Assembly (NCBI GenBank): GCA_905234285.1
Contig: CAJOHK010000004.1
Coordinates: 1 to 64,000, forward strand
Source: an uncultured Bacteroidales bacterium
Lineage (GTDB): Bacteria > Bacteroidota > Bacteroidia > Bacteroidales > UBA932
DNA: 64,000 nucleotides
Direction of reading: 5' to 3'
Positions within the stretch are counted from its first letter, which is position 1; the number at the start of each line of letters is the position of its first letter. The translations under genes were made by a program, and so were the position numbers. The notes beneath the pieces are model-generated. The model was given only the letters and a program-made list of their open reading frames with translations. It had not been told where the DNA came from and ran no database searches. This document shows positions 56,418 to 64,000 of the stretch, piece by piece.

Positions 56418-57127
56418 ACCTTCCAGACATCATCATTGCCGTAGACGGCTGCTCATCCACCGGGAAAAGCACGTTTGCCAAACTGGTGGCCGCCGAGTTC
56501 GGTCTTCTTTACCTGGACAGCGGCGCCATGTACCGCGGCGTCACCCTCTTTGCCATGGAGCAGGGCTTCATCGGCCAGGACGGCAGCATAGACCAGGCAG
56601 CCCTGCAGCAAGCTATCGGCCAACTGGACCTGCACTTTGAAAGGCAGGACGGCGCCACCAAGCTGCACACGGGAGCGCGCTGCATAGAGTCCGAAATCAG
56701 GACCCTGCAGGTATCGGGCTACGTGAGTCCCATCAGCGCCATCCCCTTTGTGCGCAGCTGGGTAGATGAAAGGCTGCACGCCTTCTCGGAGGGCGGCCGC
56801 GTGATTATGGACGGACGGGACATCGGCGCCACCGTTTTCCCCAATGCGCAAGTGAAGGTATTCATGACCGCCAGCGAAGAGGTGCGCGCCCAGCGCCGCC
56901 TGGAAGAACTGGTAGCCAAGGGCCAGAACACCAGCTTTGAAGAAGTGCTGGCCAACCTGCGGGAGCGCGATTACATAGATTCTCACCGGGAGACCTCGCC
57001 GCTCAGGCAAGCCCCCGATGCCTTTGTGCTGGACAATACCCACATGACCCTGCACGAGGAACTGGTTTGGATGCTGGGCTTGCTGCAGGGTAAATTCACC
57101 CTGCTGGAGGGTTCCCTGTCATGCTAA
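56414..57127 (+). CDS. cmk: Cytidylate kinase
   Basis: A 237-residue P-loop kinase. The Walker A motif is DGCSSTGKSTFAKLVA, followed by YLDSGAMYRGVTL, VIMDGRDIGATVFPNAQVKVFMTAS and RDYIDSHRETSPLRQAPDAFVLDNT. It phosphorylates CMP and dCMP to the diphosphates in the cytoplasm. Its start overlaps the response regulator stop, and its end overlaps ispH by 7 bp. Confidence 0.96.
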   Translation: MNLPDIIIAVDGCSSTGKSTFAKLVAAEFGLLYLDSGAMYRGVTLFAMEQGFIGQDGSIDQAALQQAIGQLDLHFERQDGATKLHTGARCIESEIRTLQVSGYVSPISAIPFVRSWVDERLHAFSEGGRVIMDGRDIGATVFPNAQVKVFMTASEEVRAQRRLEELVAKGQNTSFEEVLANLRERDYIDSHRETSPLRQAPDAFVLDNTHMTLHEELVWMLGLLQGKFTLLEGSLSC

Positions 57128-57993
57128 AAGTAGAGATAGACCCCCGTTCCGGTTTCTGCGGAGGGGTAATCCGCGCCATCTCCCAGGCCGAGGAATTCCT
57201 GTCCCGGGGAGGTACGCTTTACTCTTTGGGGGCTATCGTGCACAATGAAGCCGAGCTGGCCCGCCTGGGAAACAGCGGCCTAGTTACCACCGCCAGCACC
57301 GCCGATGTGCCCGTGGGTTCCACGGTGCTCATCCGCGCCCACGGAGAGCCGCCAGTTACCTATGAATCGGCCCGGGAACGCAATATCCGCCTCATCGATT
57401 GCACCTGTACTGTGGTGCTTAAGCTGCAAAAACGCATCCGCGACGCCTACGCCCGGCTGCACCAGGACGGCCGGCACGGGCAAATCATCATCTTTGGCCA
57501 GGTAGGTCACGCCGAGGTGCTGGGCCTCCTGGGCCAGGTGAACGGAGATGCCCTGGTGGTAGAGAACACCACCATGCTGGAAGACGCCTTCCCCCGGCTG
57601 GACTTTACCCAGCCCATGGAAATCTTCTCCCAAACCACCAAGAGCCCCCGGGAATACGAAACCATTTGCCAGATGCTGCGGGGCCGGGGCGCCCAGCTCA
57701 CGGTAAACAATACCATCTGCGCGCAAGTGGCCGGCCGCCACGAGGGCCTCACCGCCTTTGCCAACTCGCACGACGTCATTGTCTTTGTGTCGGGCCGGGC
57801 CTCCTCCAACGGCAAGGTACTGAGCAACTTATGCGCATCCGTAAACAAACGCACCTACCTGGCGGGATCGGCCAAAGAATTAGACCCGTCCTGGTTCAAA
57901 CCCGACGACAGCGTAGGCGTCTGCGGCGCCACCTCTACCCCTAAATGGCTGCTGGAAGAAGTCGCTCAGGCCATTGCCTCCCTTGACGTATGA
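57121..57993 (+). CDS. ispH: 4-hydroxy-3-methylbut-2-enyl diphosphate reductase
   Basis: A 290-residue enzyme of the MEP isoprenoid pathway that makes IPP and DMAPP using a 4Fe-4S cluster. The three conserved cysteines are in SGFCGGV (Cys13), IDCTCTVV and NTICAQV. The family blocks VIRAHGEPP, GQVGHAEVLGL, SQTTKSP and SSNGKVLSN are intact. The cmk-ispH order recurs in Bacteroidota. The stop overlaps the next start by ATGA. Confidence 0.96.
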   Translation: MLKVEIDPRSGFCGGVIRAISQAEEFLSRGGTLYSLGAIVHNEAELARLGNSGLVTTASTADVPVGSTVLIRAHGEPPVTYESARERNIRLIDCTCTVVLKLQKRIRDAYARLHQDGRHGQIIIFGQVGHAEVLGLLGQVNGDALVVENTTMLEDAFPRLDFTQPMEIFSQTTKSPREYETICQMLRGRGAQLTVNNTICAQVAGRHEGLTAFANSHDVIVFVSGRASSNGKVLSNLCASVNKRTYLAGSAKELDPSWFKPDDSVGVCGATSTPKWLLEEVAQAIASLDV

Positions 57994-60900
57994 AAAAGAC
58001 CCCGAAAATCATACGGAATGTAGTGCTGGCAGCACTTGGCCTGCTGCTGGTGATACTGGTAGCGCTCCAAATCCTGCTGCGCCCGGCCGTCCTCACCGGC
58101 ATCGTGAACAAGCTGGCGGCCCAGTATGTACAGGGCACCGTAAGTTTTCAGGAAGTTAAGGCCCATGTAATCAAGAGCTTCCCCTACGTGAACGTAGAAG
58201 CCAGCGACTTTTCCATTACCTATCCCCACCAGCGCTACGCCCAGTATGACAGCATCTACCCCGACAAAGCCCGCCGGTTCAGCCTCATGCGGGCCGGCCA
58301 GGGACGCACCGACGAAAAAGTAGACACGCTGGTGAGCTTTAAAAAGTTAGGCGTCTCCCTCAACTATATGGCCTTCCTGGGCCAGGGAGACCTGCACATC
58401 CGTCTCCTGGAGCTGGAACATCCGCGCATCTTTGCGCACTATTATGATTCCACGGCGGCCAACTGGGACATCCTTCCCCTCGGCAGCAGTGAAGAAAAGG
58501 CCGAAGAAGTAGAGGACACCATATCCGGCGGCCTTCCCCGCATCAAACTGCAAGAGATCAAGCTCACCGACCGTCCCTTCATAGTCTATACCAACCCCAA
58601 GGACACCCTCCACGGCATGTTCACCATGCGCCGGCTCATCCTGGACGCGAAAGTGGACAGCGAGCACCTGGACCGCACCCAGGCCCAGCTTTCTGTAGAT
58701 TCCCTGTGGGTGTCGGGGCGGCTTCCCGCCGACACTGTAGCCTTCAGGATGGACCGCCTGCGCCTGCAGGCCAAAGACCGCCGCGTAAAGCTGGACGCAC
58801 AGGCAGCGGCACGGCTGGCCACTGGGCAATTCGGCCGCCTCAGAGTGCCCATTGAACTCCAGGCCGATGCCACCCTGCCGGAGCGCAAGGACGATGCGCT
58901 GGAAATCGACCTTCACAGCCTCCTCCTCAAACTGGCCACCCTGGGCCTGGAAGCGCAGGGCACGGTGGTAAAAGAGCCCGAGCAATGGGATTTGGACGTA
59001 ACGGCCGCCATCAAAGACTGTCCCATCGGGGACCTCATGCGGGAATATCAGGACAACATCCCCGCCTTCAAGAAACTCAAAACCAACGCCTGCATCAGCC
59101 TGGACGCCCTAGTGAAAGGTGTTTACGGCAACGGCCAGATGCCCGCCGTAGATGCCCGGATTCAGATTCCCCTGTCTTCTATTGACTATGAAGGCCTGGG
59201 CCGTAAAGGCCGGCTGGCGCTGGACGCCACAATAACCACCGACGACCTCAAGGCCGTAGACGCCGACGTAAAGCGGGCCCTCATCGACATCGCCGGGGCG
59301 CGCATCGACGCATCGGCCAGCATCCGGGATGTGTTGGGCGATGACCCGCTCATCTCGCTGGACGGCAAGGTTAGGGCGCGGGTCGATTCCCTCACCCGGG
59401 CTTTCACCGAAGGCATCACCGGCAGCGGCAGTATAGACGCCAAGCTCATGGGCCGGGCACGGCTCTCGCAGCTGGACATGGTGCACATCGGCGCCGCCAA
59501 CATCAACTGTAACCTCACCGCCAGCGACCTCCTGGTAGACATCCCCGAGGACAGCATTCACGCCAGCCTGCCCAGCGTAAAGATGAACCTCTCCACCAAG
59601 GGCAACAAAATTGACCGAAACATCCGTCAGGGCGCCCGCGTACTGGCGCTCAAGGCCGATATTGACACCCTGGACGTGAGCATGAAGGACATGTTCGTGC
59701 GCGGCGGCGGGGTGCTGCTGCTCATGCAGAATTCGGCCGATATCCTCAAGGGAGGCAAGGAACTCACCCCGCTCATGGGCCTGCTCAAGGTGAAGAACCT
59801 GCGCCTCAGGGACAACGACGGCCTGGGCGTGGGGCTGCACGACAACACCGAGCGCTTCCGCATTACCCCGGCCACCCAGGACCGCCCGGTGCCGCGTCTG
59901 TCGCTGGCCTCGGAGAGCGGCCGACTGCGGGTACGTTCCGGCGCCAACATGTACGCGCTCAGGGACTTCAAGTTTGACCTGGCCGCCGCCCGGCACCAGG
60001 CACGTCGGCCCAACCAGACCCGCATGAACCATCTGCTGGATTCCCTGCAGCGGGTGTACCCCGGGGTGCCGCGGGATTCGCTCTTCCGGCATGCCCACCT
60101 CACCCGCATGAGCAGGCTCAAGCGGGACGACTTTGCCGCATCCGACATCTCCATCAGCTTGTCGCAGTCAATGCGCGAATATGTGCGCAACTGGGACATC
60201 GAAGGCTCGCTGGACCTGTCACGGGCGCGCATTTTTATGCCGTCCTTCCCGCTGCGCACTGCCCTCACCCAGGTAAAAGGCAAATTTGACAACGATACGC
60301 TGGCGCTGGAGAACCTCACCGTCACGGCAGGGGCTTCGGACCTGTCGGCCCAGGCCAAACTCACCGGACTGCGCAGGGCCATGCTGGGCCGCGGCCGCAG
60401 CAAGATGAAGCTCAAGGCCGATGTCCAGAGCAACTTCCTGGACGCCAACGAGCTCATGCGGGCCTATGCCTATTACAGCACCTACGAACCGCCCACCTCG
60501 CTGGAGGGCGCGTCCGACGAGGCCGTGGAGAGCGCGGTGTCATCGGCCGAGCTGCCCGACTCTACCGGCAGCAAGCTCATCGTGATTCCTTCCAACCTGG
60601 AGGTGGATTTCACGCTGGAAGCCAGCGGCATCAAGTACGACAGCCTGCTGGTGAGCTGGGCCGCCGCCGACGTAGCCATGCGGGATCGCACCATCCAGGT
60701 TACCAACGCCCTGGCCGCCTCCAACATGGGCGACATCTATTTCGAGGGCTTCTACTCTACGCGCTCCAAGGAGGAGATCAAGGCCGGATTCGACCTCAAC
60801 CTGGTAGATATCACCGCCGAGAAAGTGATTACGCTCTTCCCTGCCGTAGATACCATCATGCCCATGCTCACCTCCTTTGGCGGAGATCTGGACTGCGAGC

Positions 60901-61607
60901 TGGCGGCCACATCGGACATTGACACCTGCATGAACCTCATCCTGCCGTCGGTGAACGGCATCATGAAGATTTCGGGCAAGAACCTGGTGCTCAAAGAGAG
61001 CAAGGAGTTCACCAAGATTGCCAAGATGCTCATGTTCAAGGACAAGAAGAAGGCCATCATCGACAACATGTCGGTGAGCGGCATCATCGCCGACGATATT
61101 CTTCAGGTGTTCCCCTTCATCCTGGACGTAGACCGGTATCTGCTGGCGGCCAGCGGCATCCAGCACCTGAGCGAGGGCTTCGACTACCATATTTCGGTCA
61201 TCCGTTCTCCCCTCATGGTCAAATTCGGCATCAACGCCTGGGGGCCGGACTTCGACCACATCCATTATGGCCTGGGCAAGGCCAAGTTCAAGAGTCCCAA
61301 CATCCCGGTGTTCACCAAGCCGCTGGAAATGGTACAGTACAACCTGGTTGCGGCCATACACAATGTGTTTGAGCTGGGCGTAGAGAAAGCCCTGCAGGAG
61401 AACCGGGCCGGCGAATACCTGGGCAGCAGCCCTTCGGCCTCCTCGCATGAAGATCTGTCCCCGGATGAGCTGCAGCAGTCCATGGACTGCATGGGCGGAC
61501 TCATGGAGGACGTGGTTTCCCGCGTGACATCCCGTCGGGAGGCCCTCAAGGAAGAAGTATTACAATTGGCCCGGGAAGCCGGGGAAAACGCCCAACAGCA
61601 TGAATAG
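57990..61607 (+). CDS. AsmA-family membrane-anchored protein
   Basis: A 1205-residue protein. A basic start and one hydrophobic helix (VLAALGLLLVILVALQILL, about residues 12-30) lead into the AsmA N-terminal motif (GTVSFQEVKAHVIKSFPYVNVEASDFSI). A long repetitive beta-rich body follows, and the C-terminal AsmA_2-like region (VLKESKEFTKIAKMLMFKDKKKAIIDNMSVSG). Such AsmA/TamB-like proteins bridge the periplasm and are thought to move phospholipids or help assemble the outer membrane. It is translationally coupled to ispH before it and to prmA after it. Confidence 0.88.
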   Translation: MKKTPKIIRNVVLAALGLLLVILVALQILLRPAVLTGIVNKLAAQYVQGTVSFQEVKAHVIKSFPYVNVEASDFSITYPHQRYAQYDSIYPDKARRFSLMRAGQGRTDEKVDTLVSFKKLGVSLNYMAFLGQGDLHIRLLELEHPRIFAHYYDSTAANWDILPLGSSEEKAEEVEDTISGGLPRIKLQEIKLTDRPFIVYTNPKDTLHGMFTMRRLILDAKVDSEHLDRTQAQLSVDSLWVSGRLPADTVAFRMDRLRLQAKDRRVKLDAQAAARLATGQFGRLRVPIELQADATLPERKDDALEIDLHSLLLKLATLGLEAQGTVVKEPEQWDLDVTAAIKDCPIGDLMREYQDNIPAFKKLKTNACISLDALVKGVYGNGQMPAVDARIQIPLSSIDYEGLGRKGRLALDATITTDDLKAVDADVKRALIDIAGARIDASASIRDVLGDDPLISLDGKVRARVDSLTRAFTEGITGSGSIDAKLMGRARLSQLDMVHIGAANINCNLTASDLLVDIPEDSIHASLPSVKMNLSTKGNKIDRNIRQGARVLALKADIDTLDVSMKDMFVRGGGVLLLMQNSADILKGGKELTPLMGLLKVKNLRLRDNDGLGVGLHDNTERFRITPATQDRPVPRLSLASESGRLRVRSGANMYALRDFKFDLAAARHQARRPNQTRMNHLLDSLQRVYPGVPRDSLFRHAHLTRMSRLKRDDFAASDISISLSQSMREYVRNWDIEGSLDLSRARIFMPSFPLRTALTQVKGKFDNDTLALENLTVTAGASDLSAQAKLTGLRRAMLGRGRSKMKLKADVQSNFLDANELMRAYAYYSTYEPPTSLEGASDEAVESAVSSAELPDSTGSKLIVIPSNLEVDFTLEASGIKYDSLLVSWAAADVAMRDRTIQVTNALAASNMGDIYFEGFYSTRSKEEIKAGFDLNLVDITAEKVITLFPAVDTIMPMLTSFGGDLDCELAATSDIDTCMNLILPSVNGIMKISGKNLVLKESKEFTKIAKMLMFKDKKKAIIDNMSVSGIIADDILQVFPFILDVDRYLLAASGIQHLSEGFDYHISVIRSPLMVKFGINAWGPDFDHIHYGLGKAKFKSPNIPVFTKPLEMVQYNLVAAIHNVFELGVEKALQENRAGEYLGSSPSASSHEDLSPDELQQSMDCMGGLMEDVVSRVTSRREALKEEVLQLAREAGENAQQHE

Positions 61608-62466
61608 CGAAGAATACATAGAAGTAGCCATCCGGCTGGAACCGTTCTCAGAAGAAATGGCCGAGATTCTCATGGCCGAGCTGTCCGAGCTCCCCTACGA
61701 TTCCTTTGTCACCGAGGAGCCTTTCCTCAAGGCCTATATCCAGAAGGAAGACTATCGGCCGGGTGAGCTCAAGGCTGTACTCAGCGGCTATCCCGGAACC
61801 AGTTTCTCGGCCAATATGGTGCAGGGCAAAAACTGGAACCGCATTTGGGAAGAGAGCTTCGAGCCCATTGTGGTAGACGGTACGGTTACAGTGAAAGCGC
61901 CCTTCAACAAGAACGTGCCCCGCACCCGGTATAACATCTGGATCGACCCCAAGATGGCTTTTGGAACGGGGTATCATCATACCACTTATATGATGATGCA
62001 GCGCATGCTGGGGCTGGGGCTTAACGGGCTCTCGGTGGTGGACATGGGCTGCGGAACGGCCATCCTGGCCATCCTGGCGGCCAAAATGGGCGCCCGCAAG
62101 GTGTTTGCCATAGACATTGACGCCGTAGCCGCCCGCAGTGCCTGGGGCAATTGCCGATGGAACCGTGTAGGCACCCGCGTAGAAACCGCCTGCGGCGACG
62201 CCTCCCTCCTCCAGATGGGCAGCTACGACGTACTCCTGGCCAACATCCACCGCAACATCATCCTGGAAGACCTGCCCACCTACGTGCGTTCCTTGCGCCG
62301 CGGCGGCCACCTTCTGCTGAGCGGGTTCTATGAGGCCGATATCCCCGCCATCCGTTCCGGCGCCGAGAGCCTGGGATTGGCCCCCACCGGCCCGGCCGTG
62401 GGTTCTCACGCCCCGGGCACCTCCCTCCGCGAAGGCTGGGCCTGTTTGGAATTCGTAAAAAATTAG
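61600..62466 (+). CDS. prmA: Ribosomal protein L11 methyltransferase
   Basis: A 288-residue SAM methyltransferase. The N-terminal substrate domain is short (YIEVAIRLEPFSEEMAEILMAEL) and the catalytic part shows WIDPKMAFGTGYHHTTYMM, motif I VVDMGCGTAILAILAAKMGA, the acidic AIDIDAVAA and the NPPY-equivalent VLLANIHRNII. It trimethylates L11 of the large subunit. Its first 8 bases (ATGAATAG) overlap the end of the AsmA gene, the same sequence used at the rlmH/kinase junction. Confidence 0.94.
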   Translation: MNSEEYIEVAIRLEPFSEEMAEILMAELSELPYDSFVTEEPFLKAYIQKEDYRPGELKAVLSGYPGTSFSANMVQGKNWNRIWEESFEPIVVDGTVTVKAPFNKNVPRTRYNIWIDPKMAFGTGYHHTTYMMMQRMLGLGLNGLSVVDMGCGTAILAILAAKMGARKVFAIDIDAVAARSAWGNCRWNRVGTRVETACGDASLLQMGSYDVLLANIHRNIILEDLPTYVRSLRRGGHLLLSGFYEADIPAIRSGAESLGLAPTGPAVGSHAPGTSLREGWACLEFVKN

Positions 62467-62474
62467 TACCTTTG
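62445..62474 (+). promoter_or_regulatory. tRNA-Leu promoter (TTTG, 18 bp, TACCTTTG)
   Basis: TTTG (62445-62448, within the end of prmA) and TACCTTTG (62467-62474, directly after the prmA stop) lie 18 bp apart and 11 nt before the tRNA. Confidence 0.65.
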
Positions 62475-62485
62475 CAGTCCACTCT

Positions 62486-62567
62486 GCGGGTGTGTTGGAA
62501 TTGGTAGACAACCCAGACTTAGGATCTGGTGCCTTACGGCGTATGGGTTCGAGTCCCTTCACCCGCA
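62486..62567 (+). tRNA. tRNA-Leu (anticodon UAG)
   Basis: A class II tRNA of 82 nt. The acceptor arms GCGGGTG (62486-62492) and CACCCGC (62560-62566) pair fully with discriminator A. The D-arm contains TTGGTAGAC, the anticodon stem-loop CCAGACTTAGGATCTGG carries TAG, a short variable arm follows (GCCTTACGGC), and the T-arm is GGGTTCGAGTCCC. CCA is not encoded. It reads CUA/CUN leucine codons. Confidence 0.95.
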
Positions 62568-62668
62568 CTTTAATACAGGGGGCGCTGCCCCCTCAAACAC
62601 CCCCGCGGCTCCCGGGCTAGTATGTCTTTGCTCGTCGTCGCGGTGCCTGGGGCAAAGACACGCCCTCC

Positions 62669-62688
62669 GCGCCTGCTGGCGCCTTTTT
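62669..62688 (+). terminator. Possible terminator downstream of tRNA-Leu
   Basis: GCGCC (62669-62673) and GGCGC (62678-62682) form a short stem with loop TGCT, followed by C and five T. The stem is only 5 bp. A separate perfect hairpin (AGGGGGC-GCT-GCCCCCT) lies nearer the tRNA at about 62577-62593 without a T-run. The rest of 62568-62720 shows no gene. Confidence 0.4.
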
Positions 62689-62722
62689 CGTGCGGGGAAA
62701 AGGACTCCCACCTTGTCTCGCT

Positions 62723-62778
62723 TTGCCGCATTGACAGCCAGAATACAGTAGAAGGCCGATTATACGTCGACGCGGCAA
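62723..62778. repeat. 56-bp inverted-repeat unit, copy 1
   Basis: TTGCCGCATTGACA (62723-62736) and GTCGACGCGGCAA (62766-62778) are inverted relative to each other around a 29-bp middle. A second, similar unit starts 27 bp later. This resembles a REPIN-like doublet, a family different from the 103-bp repeats. Confidence 0.6.
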
Positions 62779-62805
62779 GGAAATAGGCAGTATTTGCCCA
62801 AAAGC

Positions 62806-62860
62806 TTGCCGCGTTGACACATAGAACGCACAGGATGCCGTTTTTCTGTCGACGCGGCAA
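62806..62860. repeat. 55-bp inverted-repeat unit, copy 2
   Basis: TTGCCGCGTTGACA (62806-62819) and GTCGACGCGGCAA (62848-62860) flank a 28-bp middle that aligns loosely with that of copy 1 (both contain AGAA, CAG/CA and GCCG). It lies just before the promoter of the RhuM-family gene. Confidence 0.6.
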
Positions 62861-62886
62861 ATTACTTGTTGCAATGTTTGCAAAGA

Positions 62887-62918
62887 TTTGTATTTGGGTA
62901 TGCATTGGAGTATCTTTG
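62887..62918 (+). promoter_or_regulatory. Promoter of the RhuM-family gene (TTTG, 20 bp, TATCTTTG)
   Basis: TTTG (62887-62890) and TATCTTTG (62911-62918) are 20 bp apart, 17 nt before the ATG at 62936. Confidence 0.7.
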
Positions 62919-62935
62919 CACAAAACGTTGACGTT

Positions 62936-63994
62936 ATGTCTAAGAAAAAAGAAATATCCATTCGTTCCGGCGCAGCTGAGTATCTTTCATATGTCGCATC
63001 GGTTGGAGACCAACCACTAAACGTGGAATTGCGATATGAGGATGAGAATATTTGGCTGACACAGCGATTGATGGCAGAGTTGTATGGAGTGGAAGTATCC
63101 ACGGTCAACGAGCATATATCCAAAATTTTCAGTGATGGAGAACTGCAAGAAGAAGCAACTATTCGGAAATTCCGAATAGTTCAACAGGAAGGGAATAGAA
63201 TGGTTAACAGGAACACCATTCATTACAACCTGCAAATGATTATTGCAGTGGGGTTTAAAGTGAATAATGAGCGCGCTGTTCAGTTCCGCAAGTGGGCCAA
63301 TGGTATCGTGAAGGAGTACACCATTAAAGGCTGGGTTATGGACGATATCCGGCTCAAAGAGGGCGGATTCCTTACGGATAAATACTTCGATGCCCAGTTG
63401 GAGAGAATTCGGGAAATCCGGATGAGCGAACGCAAGTTCTATCAGAAGATAACCGACATTTACGCCACATCGCTGGACTATGATCCACAGGCTCCGGCAA
63501 CAGTCCGTTTCTATGCTACCGTACAAAACAAGCTCCACTATGCTATTCACGGCCACACTGCTGCTGAACTTATTATGGAAAGGGCCGATGCCGAGAAGGA
63601 CCATATGGGCCTTACAACGTGGGAAGATGCACCAACGGGGAAGGTCCGTAAATCGGATGTAACCATTGCCAAGAATTACTTGAGTGAAGACGAACTAGCC
63701 CAACTCGGCCGCATGGTATCGGCCTATCTTGATTTAGCTGAAAGCATGGCGCTACGCCACATTCCCATGACCATGGAAGACTGGGAAACCCGCCTCAATG
63801 GTTTCTTAACATTGATGGACCGCGAGGTCCTTGCTGACGCCGGCAAGGTTAGTGCGGAGATGGCAAAAATCCACGCGGAAACAGAGTGGGAAAAGTATCG
63901 AATTGTTCAAGACCGTCTCTATCAGAGTGATTTCGACCGCTTCCTTCTCCTTGAAGAGGAGTCCGCCACAATTTCAAAACAGTCTAAATCTTAA
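62936..63994 (+). CDS. RhuM-family protein
   Basis: A 352-residue cytoplasmic protein that fits the virulence RhuM family: ENIWLTQRLMAELYGVEVSTVNEHISKIF (a DNA-binding-like N-terminal segment), VNRNTIHYNLQMIIAVGFKVNNERAVQFRKWAN, and the C-terminal region TVRFYATVQNKLHYAIHGHTAAELI. I chose the Met at 62936 because it follows the promoter and is preceded by a normal leader. RhuM proteins are widely distributed, often on accessory DNA, and their molecular role is not established. The gene is less GC-rich than its neighbours and next to a repeat cluster, suggesting acquisition. Confidence 0.88.
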   Translation: MSKKKEISIRSGAAEYLSYVASVGDQPLNVELRYEDENIWLTQRLMAELYGVEVSTVNEHISKIFSDGELQEEATIRKFRIVQQEGNRMVNRNTIHYNLQMIIAVGFKVNNERAVQFRKWANGIVKEYTIKGWVMDDIRLKEGGFLTDKYFDAQLERIREIRMSERKFYQKITDIYATSLDYDPQAPATVRFYATVQNKLHYAIHGHTAAELIMERADAEKDHMGLTTWEDAPTGKVRKSDVTIAKNYLSEDELAQLGRMVSAYLDLAESMALRHIPMTMEDWETRLNGFLTLMDREVLADAGKVSAEMAKIHAETEWEKYRIVQDRLYQSDFDRFLLLEEESATISKQSKS

Positions 63995-64000
63995 GATTAT

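Noticed and set aside
62723..62860. CRISPR array
   Set aside because: Only two units are present, the repeats alternate in orientation, the middles resemble each other and no cas genes are nearby.

Overview
The window looks like chromosome from a high-GC member of the Bacteroidales (phylum Bacteroidota). Many genes are preceded by the Bacteroidota promoter signature (TTTG, 18-20 bp, TAnnTTTG). The gene content is typical of the group: a SusC/SusD pair, TonB receptor plus DUF4249, DUF4783, BT_3928-family protein, anaerobic sulfatase maturase, and many lipoproteins with signal-peptidase-II boxes. The genus cannot be fixed from the sequence alone.

Layout. 1-207 is a non-coding stretch with inverted repeats. 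208-3286 (minus) holds a small lipoprotein, a sulfatase-maturing radical SAM enzyme and a Ser-type sulfatase lipoprotein. 3340-9275 is an AraC-type regulator divergent from a TolC / membrane-fusion / two ABC-2 permease export operon. 9292-13683 is a TonB receptor, DUF4249 lipoprotein, ECF sigma factor and rsmG. 13748-15201 is a DoxX-type membrane protein, a Cys-rich lipoprotein and rpmH. 15278-17247 is an accessory island: a Y1 REP-type transposase (RAYT) and a small predicted winged-helix protein, bracketed by 103-bp palindromic repeats.

17299-49696 is a polysaccharide utilization locus of about 32 kb, almost all on the minus strand, that I read as a galacto(gluco)mannan locus. It contains SusC/SusD/surface glycan-binding protein, two GH26 and two GH5 enzymes, GH36 alpha-galactosidase, GH3, GH31, a SASA-type acetylesterase, two DUF4434 domains, and the cytoplasmic mannobiose route (GPH symporter, AGE-family 2-epimerase, GH130 mannosylglucose phosphorylase). 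It has its own AraC regulator. Inside it a three-gene cassette (DUF4434 protein, ~45-50 aa peptide, repeat-bearing surface lipoprotein) is present twice, and one GH26 barrel is interrupted by two copies of the same repeat domain.

49809-62567 is mainly housekeeping: efp, DUF4783, rlmH, an NtrY-like kinase, a sigma-54-type response regulator, and a tightly overlapped chain cmk-ispH-AsmA-prmA, then tRNA-Leu(UAG). 62568-64000 holds a second, shorter inverted-repeat family and a RhuM-family gene.

The most unusual system is the RAYT island with its seven dispersed 103-bp elements (15278, 15414, 17145, 26792, 49702, 50480, 55080). All have the same length, a central 12-14 bp hairpin, matching inverted ends, paired changes in the ends, and a strong tendency to sit within a few bases of stop codons. 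It looks like a REP/REPIN-RAYT system in a Bacteroidales genome.
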